A program made the position numbers and the translations under genes. 64,000 nt of DNA, taken from assembly GCA_028101965.1 (NCBI GenBank), contig JAOHMI010000005.1:18191-82190 (forward strand). Reading direction: 5' to 3'. Positions 26,525-36,631 of this stretch are shown piece by piece. This DNA is from Bacteriovoracaceae bacterium (GTDB lineage: Bacteria > Bdellovibrionota > Bacteriovoracia > Bacteriovoracales > Bacteriovoracaceae). Positions within the stretch are counted from its first letter, which is position 1. Every line of letters begins with the position of its first letter. The notes under the pieces are model-generated. The model saw only the letters and a list, made by a program, of their open reading frames with translations. It searched no databases and was not told the origin of the DNA.

Positions 26525-28015
26525 ATGGATTGGATTTTGAACAAGATTTTATTTACTTCCTTCATTCTCACAAGCCTTTTTATTTCAAGCTCGATGGCAC
26601 AGGTAACAAAACGGGATCAGGCAAAACAGTTGTACGAATCCTTGGTAAAATTGCCTCCAACAAAGCTAGAGCTAGACTTTGTTGAAACCTATATCGAGAA
26701 TAATGACTATGAAACAGTTGCTAGTATAATAATTGATCCTCATAGTCCTTCTGCTCCAGCGAATCATCCAATTAACAGTATGGGAGCTTTTTATTCGGTA
26801 AATTTACAAAATATGGTATCAAGATGGACCAATACTGAAAGCAGTGCTCAAGTTCCATTAAATGATATGACTGCATCGATTTTAGGACAAGTTAAAGAAA
26901 ACCGATCATTTAAAAAACTATTCTATGAAGATATTTATTATCTTGTTTCAGGTGTCGTTGGTTCACAATACTTTGCTTTTCAATTACCTAATTATCCTTC
27001 AAACTCTATCTTACCGTCTAATATTCCTACTTCTGCACGTCCTCAAGCTGCTTGCGCAGAGGTAATAAGCAATACTCAGAATGCTAATAGCAAAGTTTTT
27101 GTTTATTACCAAAACCCTACCAATCCAAATAATCCAGCAGATAAAGGCTGTAGAGTTTCTAATAATTATACCATGTCTAGAATTAACACTTGTAAAGGCG
27201 TTGATTGTCTCTATGTTCCAAATCAAGATTTTCTTCTTGATGCTGGTATAAAAGTACAAACCAGTAATAGTCATTTTTCCGAATTTGAGCAGGGTTATTT
27301 TGATTTAAGTGAGTCTAACATTTTACAACGGACTTCTCAGATGGGAACTTCCACTGAAAGAGAAGGTGCTATCGCAGGTATTTTTAGTATGCGAGCTTGG
27401 GGAGCTTCATACTATTCAGCTGGAACGAACCGCCGGGCGGTGGCTTTTGCAATGAAAAATTTCATGTGTAAAGAAATGGAAGAGCTTAACGATACCACAA
27501 TTCCTGACTTTCGAGTTCGCCGAGATGTTGATCGAGCTCCCGGAGATCAGCCATTAATTTTTCAAACTAAGTGTGTTGGTTGTCATGCCGGAATGGATGC
27601 TCTTGGTGGGGCATTTGCTTATTATAACTTCCCTGCTGGTGCCATTGATTATGAAGAAGGTGTGGTGGTTGAAAAAATGTACCATAATCCAGTTTATGCC
27701 AACGGTTATGTAACGAATGATGATAGTTTTATTAATCTTTGGACTCAAGGAAAAAATGCAGACTTAGGATGGAGAGGACCCGCTTCAGGAAATGGTGCAA
27801 GAATGTTTGGACAAGCGATCACTCAGTCTGATGCATTTGATACTTGCATGACCAAACAAGTAGCCGATAGTGTCTGTTCAAAAGTAAAATACACTGTCTC
27901 AGAGGATCAGTATTCCGATATTATTGCAAAGTATGCATCTGAGTTTCGTTCTCATGAAAACTTAAAAAAGCTTTTTATTGATTTAGCAACTGAATGTACA
28001 AAGGCGTACCAATGA
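26525..28015 (+). CDS. exported c-type haem protein with DUF1588/DUF1585-like region
   Basis: This 496-residue protein has a Sec signal peptide (about 1-25). Residues 300-380 resemble the DUF1588/DUF1585 region of planctomycete-type cytochromes: TNRRAVAFAMKNFMC, then CVGCHAGMDALGGAFAYYNF with the haem site at residues 350-354. Those domains usually accompany a DUF1592 or DUF1552 partner in oxidative or degradative clusters. AAGGA lies before the ATG. The ATG of the next gene overlaps the stop (ATGA), so this is the first gene of an operon that runs to 34708. Confidence 0.78.
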   Translation: MDWILNKILFTSFILTSLFISSSMAQVTKRDQAKQLYESLVKLPPTKLELDFVETYIENNDYETVASIIIDPHSPSAPANHPINSMGAFYSVNLQNMVSRWTNTESSAQVPLNDMTASILGQVKENRSFKKLFYEDIYYLVSGVVGSQYFAFQLPNYPSNSILPSNIPTSARPQAACAEVISNTQNANSKVFVYYQNPTNPNNPADKGCRVSNNYTMSRINTCKGVDCLYVPNQDFLLDAGIKVQTSNSHFSEFEQGYFDLSESNILQRTSQMGTSTEREGAIAGIFSMRAWGASYYSAGTNRRAVAFAMKNFMCKEMEELNDTTIPDFRVRRDVDRAPGDQPLIFQTKCVGCHAGMDALGGAFAYYNFPAGAIDYEEGVVVEKMYHNPVYANGYVTNDDSFINLWTQGKNADLGWRGPASGNGARMFGQAITQSDAFDTCMTKQVADSVCSKVKYTVSEDQYSDIIAKYASEFRSHENLKKLFIDLATECTKAYQ

Positions 28016-28683
28016 AATATTTAATATTTTTAATCACAATAGCTTTCTTTGTCTCTTGTAATTCGAATAAGGATGCAGATCTCGAAGTTGATGAGTCAAC
28101 CTCTGAAACGGAAAGTCAGTTTAATCCTCATGATTTCGGTGATGGTGATGGCAGTCAAGTTATCTCTGGAGCTCAAACACTCTTATCTCAAACAGATGAA
28201 GGTTATAGAACTTTTAAGTCCTTGAATATGACTTATGCCAAGTTAACTGGAGTAAGTCCCGTTGAAGTAGAACCAATTTATCAAGTGATACAAACTTCTC
28301 TCGCAGCGGAAAGCCATCCAGATCTTGCTACTCGTTTTCATGCATTAGCCGCAGCTCGGTTAGCTGATGCTTACTGCCACCTATATATAGAAAGAGACAA
28401 GTTGGGTGTGAACTTTAGCACGGCAACAGCAAATCAAATATCAAATAAGTTTATTGATAACTTTCTTGATGAGAGAAAGCCTGGAGACTATAACTATATT
28501 CGGATAGAGCTGGAGAAGCTTTTAAATAATGAGGTGATCGATCCCTTTGATGGAACACGCTTTATTGACCCAGTGGCCAATACTTCAGAGAAGAATAAAA
28601 GATTATCTAAGCTAGCCTGTGTTGCACTTTTTGCTAGCTATCCCATTGCGGGAAATCCCAGCATAAGAAATTTTGGAAATTAA
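28012..28683 (+). CDS. lipoprotein of haem cluster, unknown function
   Basis: The ATG at 28012 overlaps the previous stop by 4 bp, and AAAGG lies upstream. The in-frame ATG at 27994 would add six residues before the signal. The 223-residue product has a lipoprotein signal (FFVSC, C17). A short acidic linker follows, then a helical domain with a few cysteines and no haem motif. Tight coupling with the haem protein upstream suggests a shared complex. No family is recognised. Confidence 0.75.
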   Translation: MKYLIFLITIAFFVSCNSNKDADLEVDESTSETESQFNPHDFGDGDGSQVISGAQTLLSQTDEGYRTFKSLNMTYAKLTGVSPVEVEPIYQVIQTSLAAESHPDLATRFHALAAARLADAYCHLYIERDKLGVNFSTATANQISNKFIDNFLDERKPGDYNYIRIELEKLLNNEVIDPFDGTRFIDPVANTSEKNKRLSKLACVALFASYPIAGNPSIRNFGN

Positions 28684-28700
28684 AAGAATAGAGGATACTT

Positions 28701-30395
28701 ATGACAACTAAGAAAACTGACCGAGAAATTGATCTTGAATTGAAAAGAGAAAAAGAAGTTCAAAAGAAAATTAACGAACGTCATGAACGAGATAGAGTTG
28801 CCGAAAAAGTAGCGAGGGAACGTAAACCTATCCATCATTGCTTAACTCGAAGAGATTTTCTATCTCAAGGTTTAATTATGGGCGGGGGAGCCTTTTTTAC
28901 AACCGGCTTGTCATCTCTTTTAACCTCCAATACTGCAAATGCTTCTTTATTACAAACACATTTAGGTGAGCTAGTCACTGCCAATAATCCCATTCTATCC
29001 ATTGATCTAGCCGGAGGGGCCAACTTATTAGGTGGTGGTGCAGTCGTTGGATTTGCCGATACAGAAAATCAATTGGATGTAGGAACCAATTCGGGAAGCT
29101 ATATTCAGTTAGGTATACCTAGTAATCTTCATCCTAAAAATGATGCTAATGTTGATTCTCAATTTGGTTTGAAATTTCATCGCTCATCTGGTTTTCGTCA
29201 AGGACTTATTGATGGGATAGGACATGATCCCAATGATCCTGCTTCCCCACCAGATTTAGCCGAATATATAGATGGTGTTATTGCTTGTGCAGTCACCGCT
29301 GATGATAGTGCCGCCAATGCCATTAATCCACTCTATGCAATTAATCATGTTGCTAATAATCGAGGAAAGCTCGTTGCGGCCGTGGGAACTCAACCAAATG
29401 CTTACGGAGGAAAATCAGTTGGTCCGGCTCAAGATATGAAAGCTGCTTGGCGACCATCAAATATTTCTGTTGGTAATGCGGAAGCGGATGCAGCAGGTCT
29501 AGTGTCAGTTGGGAGAAATATCATGGAGCCAGGTATCTTGGATGCACTAGGTCCTAAGGGACAATTTAGACTTGAAAAATTTATGGAAATTGTAGGAAAC
29601 ATCACCAAGAAAGATATGGACCGAGTGGTTGGAGGTCGTCATCAAAATACATTAGTGGCAAACAAAATTCGTTCATTAGCGAATGACTCTTCAAAACTTT
29701 TTGATACTTATGGGCCAGAAAAATTAAAGCCTACAGACTCAGAAGTTGTTGCTCATGTGCAAGCTATCTTTGGCGATGGTAATGGAAATATTAGTAATAA
29801 TAATATGCAGCATGCAGCGATCATGAATTTAATCGTTAAAGGAATTGCCACTACGGGAACGATTCAAATCGGTGGTGCTGATTATCATAATGGAACAAAT
29901 ATGACTGGTTATAATGTAGATCGAAATGCCGGTCTAGCTGTCGCTCGGTTTTTTAGAATGTGCCACGCTGAAGAGCGGAATGGAGTTGCCTATATTTGTA
30001 CTGATGGTGGTGTTCGTGGAAATACTGCAGGTCAACTAGACCCAGACAATGGAAATGTTGTTTGGCAGGGGGATTCAGGAGCACGATCTGGTATAATTAT
30101 ACTTAGATATGTTCATGGTGTAAAAAGAATTGATAACCCTAACGGTGGCTCAAATCTTATTTATGGAAAAAGACAAATAGGCTGGTATGCGGAAAATGGT
30201 GGTGCTCAATTGGGAAGCAGTCCATTTATAAATTCACCACATTTACTTACTCGATTGATAACCGCAAATTATATTGCATCCATGTTGGATACAACTGATC
30301 GAGATGAAGCGAGGACAATCGCAGGGGATATTATGATTCAAAAATTTGGTGGAGACTGGAAGCCTTCATGGAATAAATATATAAGGTGCTGTTAA
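28701..30395 (+). CDS. Tat-exported DUF1501-like protein
   Basis: This 564-residue protein has a long charged N-terminus and then a twin-arginine signal (LTRRDFLSQGLIMGGGAFF, residues 48-66), so it should be exported folded. The mature start, ILSIDLAGGANLLGGGAVVGF, resembles the LVVIFLRGG start of DUF1501 proteins of the alkaline phosphatase-like fold. AGAGGA precedes the ATG. DUF1501 proteins often partner DUF1800 or cytochrome-type proteins, with unknown substrates. The gene lies 17 bp after the lipoprotein and 17 bp before the next gene, as in an operon. Confidence 0.72.
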   Translation: MTTKKTDREIDLELKREKEVQKKINERHERDRVAEKVARERKPIHHCLTRRDFLSQGLIMGGGAFFTTGLSSLLTSNTANASLLQTHLGELVTANNPILSIDLAGGANLLGGGAVVGFADTENQLDVGTNSGSYIQLGIPSNLHPKNDANVDSQFGLKFHRSSGFRQGLIDGIGHDPNDPASPPDLAEYIDGVIACAVTADDSAANAINPLYAINHVANNRGKLVAAVGTQPNAYGGKSVGPAQDMKAAWRPSNISVGNAEADAAGLVSVGRNIMEPGILDALGPKGQFRLEKFMEIVGNITKKDMDRVVGGRHQNTLVANKIRSLANDSSKLFDTYGPEKLKPTDSEVVAHVQAIFGDGNGNISNNNMQHAAIMNLIVKGIATTGTIQIGGADYHNGTNMTGYNVDRNAGLAVARFFRMCHAEERNGVAYICTDGGVRGNTAGQLDPDNGNVVWQGDSGARSGIIILRYVHGVKRIDNPNGGSNLIYGKRQIGWYAENGGAQLGSSPFINSPHLLTRLITANYIASMLDTTDRDEARTIAGDIMIQKFGGDWKPSWNKYIRCC

Positions 30396-30412
30396 AAGAG
30401 TTAGGGAGAGGT

Positions 30413-33400
30413 ATGAAAGTTTCAAAGCTGATTTTTTTATTAATGGCAATGCTTGCGCTTCCATCCTGTATTCCAACAGGTGGCGGAGAAGGTGAGCTTG
30501 AGGTCGCAGAAAGTATAGTTGCTAGCGATGAAGATATTGCTGGCACATTAATTGGACCTGGCGGAGCAAGTAGCTTTGAAGCATTTAAAGCCACAGTCTA
30601 TCCCTTAGTTCGTTCAAAAACTTGTGTTGGTTGTCATGATTCAGGTCAATCACCTCAATTCGCTGAAGAAGATCCAGTAAAAGCTTATAATAATTTAGTA
30701 TCCACAGGTAAAGTCAATCTAGCCAATCCCGGTAGTAGCCGGATTGTTGTGAAGATAGAGAATCAATCTCACAATTGTTGGTCTAACAATTGTGGAAATG
30801 ATAGTAACGAAATGTTAGTCCAGGTTCAACGCTGGGCGGATATGATTAAAGACAGCGATGAGATTGTCAATTCCGGAGCCCAATTTCTTACGACTGACTT
30901 GGGATTCCCAAGTTCCTACTTACCTGCTCAAACAGAATACGGATTAACAATTATCGATGCTGAACAAGATGATCCAACGGTCCAGCATGGTCGGTTTAAA
31001 ACAAAAATTGGTAATGGAGCAGTTAACGGAAAGTTGATTGATACAGCTTACGCTATTCCTAATCCGCTATCAGATGTTCCGCGCGAGCTTACCTTACATG
31101 TTGATTTGAAAGGGGGCAATTGCGAAACCTTTGAAATGAATGAGATAAACGATCCTAAAAATGGTCCAGTTAGAATAAATGAAGGTGAAGTTCATGTAAA
31201 CTCAGGTAGTCGAATAGGGAGTAACAGTCTACCTATTAGAGATGGATACCGCTTCTATCGAATGTTGGCTTTAGGAAATATGATCAGGCCTGACATGAGG
31301 GTTGAGTATGGAAAAAAACTTCTAAGTGGAAATTATGCTCAAGTTTCAGAAATGTTTTTAAACACAAATACCAGTAATAATCAAAGCAACTTTGAAGACT
31401 ACACCCGAGAAGATGGGGCTGATTTCCCCATAATGATTGGACCGGCCGTAGCGGTTCGATTATTTTATACAGCTCCTTACTTTACTCGATATGAAGAAAT
31501 ATTTGATAACAATGGAAACTTAAAATCAGCTGGGAATACTTTTACTGATTTATGGCAAGAGCAAAAAAATGTCTATGAATTATTTAAAGGCGGATCCTTT
31601 GATGCCAATAATGATTTGATTCGAAGAAAACTTGAACAAGATGTTAGTGTTGACCGAAAAATGTTGGGTTACTATCGCCTTAAAAAAGCCATCGATACTA
31701 ACTTAAGTTCTACTTATACTACTTCAAGTACAAACCCCATGTTTACTGTTTACCAAAATAACAAAGAAGCATTCTTTCAACTTTCTAGTGAAGTTAAACT
31801 TCGCTGTAAGTATGCTCCAAGTGAAGCAAATAATTATATTTGGCCTGGGTGTGATAATAATCCTCAGGGATCAAGCCAGTGCCCTAATTATCAATTTTAC
31901 AAAGGTAAAAGAACTTGTGGTCCGACAGCTCGGCGAGATAACTTTGAGTGGTATATCGCAAGCAGCGAAGGTGAAGCATTAACTTACGGGAATGCTAGAG
32001 ATAAATTAACCATTGATAATAATGATAATATTATTCCGGCGACCAGTGGAGATATTGCAGCTGGAAATTTCTTTGAAAGAATTGATTTATACTTTTATAC
32101 AGTTATAGATACGAGTACTATTTTAACCGGTAACTCTGGCAACAGCACCGCAAATTTTTCCATTAGCCAAATGGTGAGCACCTCTCCTAATAATTATGTT
32201 AACAATGAAGGCTTCACTACGGCTTCAACTCAGAACTTTGATTTTTATGATGGAGCAGCCGACACTTACAATCTTGATTTAAGTAATATTTTAAAAGGCT
32301 CCGAAGAAAGTGTAAGTCCAAGTGTAGAATTGCAAACTTTTGAGTCTACGTTATTTGCTGAAATACGATCACAAAATTGTGTGAATTGTCATGGTGTCGG
32401 TCAGAACCCTACCTTTGCTGTTTCAGAAGCGGCTACAGCTTTACAAATAATTAAATCAAATAATTTAGTGAACTTTACGAATCCATCCGCCTCTTTTCGA
32501 CCCGGAGAAATGGTCCATAATACTGGAGGAGCAGATCCATCAGCTGTGCGAACAGCTTTTATAAACGCAATTAATTCTTGGAAAGCGCAAATGGATGCAA
32601 CGGTGAATGGTGATGACTTTGGTCCCATGGAAGATAGGGAGCGAATTCCAGGATATGCTAATTATAAAGTTAAAATTAGAGATGGTGAAGCTGGCTATTA
32701 TAATGTTTGGTTAAGAACTAAAAAATCTGGCAGTGTGACCAATGCACGAGTTTATTTTCAATTAAAAAATAGTTCCGGAAATATTTTACAAATAAAAAAT
32801 AATGTTTCAAATAATAATGGTGGAAACAATGTTGGAAATTGTATTAGTCATGCTTTCTCCAATGAACAATTTCGATGGCAAACTTTTGGTCGAGATCAGG
32901 AACTTGCGGCCATTGATAGTTTCACCGGTAGACGATTACTCAATAATGATCAAAACCCAATTCCAATTGGCGACGAAAGGCAATATTATTATTTGACTCC
33001 AGGTGAATACACTTTATCTATTTATGAAGGAAGTTCTGGAGCGGGAATTGATGCTATCGCCTTTAACCGTGTGTTCGGCAGTAATGCAGATATCGATCAA
33101 GCTTCAAGCTCAAATAGTATGACTGAGAAAAATGTGGATGAATTACTTGAGTTTCAACCTGATTTAATTGAAAGACATAGTAAGCATGTTCATGATTATC
33201 ATCGATATGTCTTAAAATATGATATCTCTGAATTACTACAATTAACTGGAGGAGATAAAGCTTACTTTGAAGTTGAGGTTAAAGAGAAATTTAGTAGCAA
33301 TGTTTATGAATTCCGTTCTCCTCGAATAAATTATCCAAATGGAGCCGGTAAGGGAAAATCTGTTCGAGCGAAAAATATTTTTCTGTATATTAACGGTCAA

Positions 33401-34708
33401 ACAGCACAAACTGATAAAACATTTGAAAAAATTGATGGTTACTATGGAGACAATCGTGTCATAACATATGCTCCTTTAGTTGCATTAAAAGAAGGGAACT
33501 CTAGTACTGATACCTTCGCTTTTGGTTTTGAAGAATTATCATTGTCTGACTATAGTAACTTAAGTGAAATAAAACCAGCTGGAGACTTGCCAGAAGGCCC
33601 GGCAATGAGACAATGCCGAGAACTTGCTCTTTTTACCAATACGGTCAAACCTATTATTACAAATGTTACTGTTACATTAAATAATTCTCAGAACGGATTA
33701 GAAAATAGTTTAAATGGATCTTGGCCGGGAAATCCTCAGCAAAGAAATGTAAACCTTGATGTTTATATGTGCCGTGGGTGTCATACGGCAGAACATCCTT
33801 ATTTTAAAATGGCCAGTTATGAGGCTAATGATAACTCCTTATGTGAGCAGATGCTTAGCAGAGTTAATTTTAACAACTATTATGCTTCACAAATTTTAAA
33901 AGGAATTGATACTGCTGGGCCTCATCCAAAATTTAGCTTTTTAGAAGAGCTTTTTTGGGCTGACTCAAGCAAATTAAGGTATAAAATTCACGATCAAGGG
34001 AATGACTATATTAAAGGATATATTTTAAAAGATACGGCTAATGGGTTTGCCTCAAAAATAATCAATCGGGGATTTGAAATTTATCGCCCAGAAGATTTTG
34101 GTATGACCTTAAATACTGATTATTTTTCTCTATCAGATAATGATAAGGCAAAAGCTAGACTGATTGGTCAAATTAAACGTCCACGATTTATAAATTTACC
34201 ACAAGTAAATTCTCAGCAAGATAATGAGAACAATTATAATGGCTATTTTATTGAAGAAGAGCATGGTCAATTTGATGGCACCACTCGGGGAGAAAATGAC
34301 TTTGTTGGCTCAAATATTTCTCCAGACCCTGGTGTACATGGAGACCCCGTAAATCCTGACTTATTTCCTATCAAAACCAACCGAGGAGGAGGGTCAGCTG
34401 GAAGAGCGGTCTATTATCACTTCAATGAGCCGGCTTATCTTAACGATCCAATCGGTACGATGCCTCCCTCATTTGCTACAGGAAATGGAGTTTCGAATAT
34501 GCAGGTTAGCTGGCGTTATCAAAAATCAGGCTTTGGAGGCGAGTCAAGAAGACTATCTTCAATCGATTATGATGGTAATGGATCTTATGAGAATAATAAG
34601 AATCTATTTTATGAAGATGAAGCCCGAATTAATGAAAAAGCGCGTGAAGCTATTTATAACTGGATTGTCAAAGAGCATGCTGCATGCCAAGCAGCAAACG
34701 ATTGCTAA
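30413..34708 (+). CDS. giant multi-haem lipoprotein (1431 residues)
   Basis: The ATG at 30413, preceded by GGGAGAGG, gives a lipoprotein signal (LLMAMLALPSC). An earlier in-frame start at 30386 is unlikely. Three CxxCH sites are visible: CVGCH at 71, CVNCH at 656 and CRGCH at 1120. Residues 745-880 look like a carbohydrate-binding or jelly-roll domain (YYNVWLRTKKSGS, then SGAGIDAIAF). The C-terminus ends in NYNG..GTMPPSFATG and a final helix, which may be another haem-binding region. It is the last gene of the haem cluster and the largest protein in the window. The role is unknown; substrate capture with electron transfer is one possibility. Confidence 0.85.
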   Translation: MKVSKLIFLLMAMLALPSCIPTGGGEGELEVAESIVASDEDIAGTLIGPGGASSFEAFKATVYPLVRSKTCVGCHDSGQSPQFAEEDPVKAYNNLVSTGKVNLANPGSSRIVVKIENQSHNCWSNNCGNDSNEMLVQVQRWADMIKDSDEIVNSGAQFLTTDLGFPSSYLPAQTEYGLTIIDAEQDDPTVQHGRFKTKIGNGAVNGKLIDTAYAIPNPLSDVPRELTLHVDLKGGNCETFEMNEINDPKNGPVRINEGEVHVNSGSRIGSNSLPIRDGYRFYRMLALGNMIRPDMRVEYGKKLLSGNYAQVSEMFLNTNTSNNQSNFEDYTREDGADFPIMIGPAVAVRLFYTAPYFTRYEEIFDNNGNLKSAGNTFTDLWQEQKNVYELFKGGSFDANNDLIRRKLEQDVSVDRKMLGYYRLKKAIDTNLSSTYTTSSTNPMFTVYQNNKEAFFQLSSEVKLRCKYAPSEANNYIWPGCDNNPQGSSQCPNYQFYKGKRTCGPTARRDNFEWYIASSEGEALTYGNARDKLTIDNNDNIIPATSGDIAAGNFFERIDLYFYTVIDTSTILTGNSGNSTANFSISQMVSTSPNNYVNNEGFTTASTQNFDFYDGAADTYNLDLSNILKGSEESVSPSVELQTFESTLFAEIRSQNCVNCHGVGQNPTFAVSEAATALQIIKSNNLVNFTNPSASFRPGEMVHNTGGADPSAVRTAFINAINSWKAQMDATVNGDDFGPMEDRERIPGYANYKVKIRDGEAGYYNVWLRTKKSGSVTNARVYFQLKNSSGNILQIKNNVSNNNGGNNVGNCISHAFSNEQFRWQTFGRDQELAAIDSFTGRRLLNNDQNPIPIGDERQYYYLTPGEYTLSIYEGSSGAGIDAIAFNRVFGSNADIDQASSSNSMTEKNVDELLEFQPDLIERHSKHVHDYHRYVLKYDISELLQLTGGDKAYFEVEVKEKFSSNVYEFRSPRINYPNGAGKGKSVRAKNIFLYINGQTAQTDKTFEKIDGYYGDNRVITYAPLVALKEGNSSTDTFAFGFEELSLSDYSNLSEIKPAGDLPEGPAMRQCRELALFTNTVKPIITNVTVTLNNSQNGLENSLNGSWPGNPQQRNVNLDVYMCRGCHTAEHPYFKMASYEANDNSLCEQMLSRVNFNNYYASQILKGIDTAGPHPKFSFLEELFWADSSKLRYKIHDQGNDYIKGYILKDTANGFASKIINRGFEIYRPEDFGMTLNTDYFSLSDNDKAKARLIGQIKRPRFINLPQVNSQQDNENNYNGYFIEEEHGQFDGTTRGENDFVGSNISPDPGVHGDPVNPDLFPIKTNRGGGSAGRAVYYHFNEPAYLNDPIGTMPPSFATGNGVSNMQVSWRYQKSGFGGESRRLSSIDYDGNGSYENNKNLFYEDEARINEKAREAIYNWIVKEHAACQAANDC

Positions 34709-34752
34709 GGGAGATCTTGCTAATCTAAATCAACTTACGATAAACTTGATGT

Positions 34753-35178
34753 ATGAAATTAAGTTTATCGCTAATCCTTGCCTCATTATTTATCTTTAGT
34801 TGTGGAAAGCCAAATTCCAAACCAGAGGTTCAGCAGGAAGCAATTTCCGCTGATGATTATCAATTTTCTATAAACCAAAAACCCTCAAAAAGAAAAACCA
34901 TTCGCACAGATAAGTACTGGTACACCGATGAGTACTACCGAGGTGACATCTCTTTATACCTATACGATGATGGAAAAGTTTATTACGAGTTAGAAAATTT
35001 AGGCTCAGGTGAAGGTGAATGGAAGTATGCGGATGATAAAATCACCTTGAAAGCAAGCTTCTCCTTTATTGATATGGAGTTTGAGCTTTTTCTAACCGAG
35101 CGCAATCCGGATAAATTCTATCTTAAGTTCACCGACTCCAAGGGAACCCAGGTCAAAGAAGTTAAGCTTAAGCAGTAA
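34753..35178 (+). CDS. lipoprotein of unknown function
   Basis: This 141-residue protein has a lipoprotein signal (LILASLFIFSC, C17). The mature part is predicted beta-rich (GDISLYLYDDGKVYYELENL, then GEGEWKYADDKITL), like a small lipocalin-type or calycin domain, but I do not assign one. It is 44 bp after the haem lipoprotein, on the same strand, and may belong to that operon. It is convergent with the paralogue pair that follows. Confidence 0.72.
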   Translation: MKLSLSLILASLFIFSCGKPNSKPEVQQEAISADDYQFSINQKPSKRKTIRTDKYWYTDEYYRGDISLYLYDDGKVYYELENLGSGEGEWKYADDKITLKASFSFIDMEFELFLTERNPDKFYLKFTDSKGTQVKEVKLKQ

Positions 35179-35201
35179 GTCTCCTTAGAACACTTCAAAA
35201 A

Positions 35202-35618
35202 TTATTCATTATAAGTTTTTACAGTGGCCGTCATTAGCAAGCTCTCTATACATTTTTTTAATTCTGCTTGATAGGGTTTTAATTTTTTAGAATTATAGAC
35301 TTTCACAGGGGTCTTTACATCAATCGTAACATCATCATCAGCTGGGTTTAATTGATAATAGTTATCAAACCAAAACTCTTTGTATTCTTCTGTGCTGAAA
35401 TCTTCAAATTTCGTTCCTTTAATTGCTTTGCGAAATCCAAGGAGGCAAGATGAAAAGAATCTTAATTCTTCAGGGCTTCCTCCTCCTAAGATATCAATAT
35501 TTTTTAAAGTTTGGCCTACTTGGGCATCATCTAAATTGACGGTAATGGTAACTGTTTCTGGATGATGGGCGAGTAGATTGATTGAAGTAAGAAGAGCGAT
35601 TAAGATAAATTGTTTCAT
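35202..35618 (-). CDS. small exported protein, paralogue A of a tandem pair
   Basis: This 138-residue protein has a Sec signal peptide (KQFILIALLTSINLLA). The mature part shares much sequence with the gene at 35793-36227: GGGSPEELRFFSSC against GGSSQEELRFFASC, FWFDNYYQLNPADDDVTIDVK against FWLSNYYSLNPGDDDVTIDVK, and AELKKCIESLL against AELKKCVEALL. Both keep two Cys. A GAGGA site precedes the ATG. It is the second gene of the pair on the minus strand; no family is recognised. Confidence 0.8.
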   Translation of the reverse strand: MKQFILIALLTSINLLAHHPETVTITVNLDDAQVGQTLKNIDILGGGSPEELRFFSSCLLGFRKAIKGTKFEDFSTEEYKEFWFDNYYQLNPADDDVTIDVKTPVKVYNSKKLKPYQAELKKCIESLLMTATVKTYNE

Positions 35619-35792
35619 AGAGTCCTCGTGGTTAAATAAGCAATAACGCTAATTATATTTGGAGGCAAAGACAGAGTTAATAGGGGGGAAGACTCGACTA
35701 TAGCTTAAGTGTAATAGTTAAAGCAAGACGGAGACTAAAATATTCACAGTAAGTAAGAATAAACGGCCCAAACATATGAGCCGAATAGTTTA

Positions 35793-36227
35793 TTACCGGG
35801 AGGAATAAACGGTACCAACGGTCAATAGGGCTTCAACACATTTTTTTAGTTCAGCATTGTATAAAGTTAGGTCATTTTTATCATAGATATTAATAGGTCG
35901 TTTCACATCTATTGTTACATCATCATCACCAGGGTTTAATGAATAGTAATTAGAAAGCCAAAACTCTTTATAAGATTGTGTGGAATAATCTGTTTCATCA
36001 TTTGCTTTAATGGCAGATCGAAAGCCTTGGACACATGAGGCGAAGAATCTTAATTCTTCTTGGCTACTCCCACCAGTTATATAGATATTCTCAAGGACTT
36101 TCCCAACTTCAGCCGCAGTTAAGTCTATGGTAATTCTCACTCTCTTTTTCTTTCTTTTAGTTGGTTCCGATTCAGCAAGGGAAAAAAGAGAAAAAGTGAG
36201 AAGGAATAATAATGTAAAGATTTTCAT
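35793..36227 (-). CDS. small exported protein, paralogue B of a tandem pair
   Basis: This 144-residue protein has a Sec signal peptide (KIFTLLFLLTFSLFSLA) and a lysine- and arginine-rich stretch after it (KRKKKRVR). From there it matches the gene at 35202-35618 across the whole mature length. The pair arose by tandem duplication and has clearly diverged. A GGAG site precedes the ATG. The gap to its paralogue is 174 bp and holds no gene. Function unknown. Confidence 0.8.
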   Translation of the reverse strand: MKIFTLLFLLTFSLFSLAESEPTKRKKKRVRITIDLTAAEVGKVLENIYITGGSSQEELRFFASCVQGFRSAIKANDETDYSTQSYKEFWLSNYYSLNPGDDDVTIDVKRPINIYDKNDLTLYNAELKKCVEALLTVGTVYSSR

Positions 36228-36631
36228 AAAAACTCCAATGACAATTTTTAATTTTGCATTCTAAAATGCAGTGAAGGGTGAGTATAATAGTTGAATAAAG
36301 TTTCAAACGAAATTGTAATAATTAAGTTCTGTTTTATTGATGTTAAGAAACAAAGAAAGAATATGAACTTTGGTCAATACAGATTTTCAAATAGTAGTTC
36401 CGGGTAATAATTTAATAATTAAATTAATTAATATTCCGACTAATTTACTAGAGCTAAAAACTTCTTTAAGTCTTTATAAAAATCATTTGAATACTTTAAA
36501 GAGTATTTTTGAAGTGCTAAACTAATCAGATGAATATGGTTTTCGTTAAAATTTTATCCTTGTATTTACTAGTCGAAATTTATATAAGCTATCACGTACC
36601 AACTTAAAATTTAACCTATGGTGGCCAGATT
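36228..36631. other. 404-bp gap without a recognised gene
   Basis: This is A+T-rich DNA between a minus-strand and a plus-strand gene, so it should hold both promoters. A 25-codon ATG-led frame at 36530 lacks a ribosome binding site and I do not call it. No repeat or RNA gene is seen. Confidence 0.5.
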
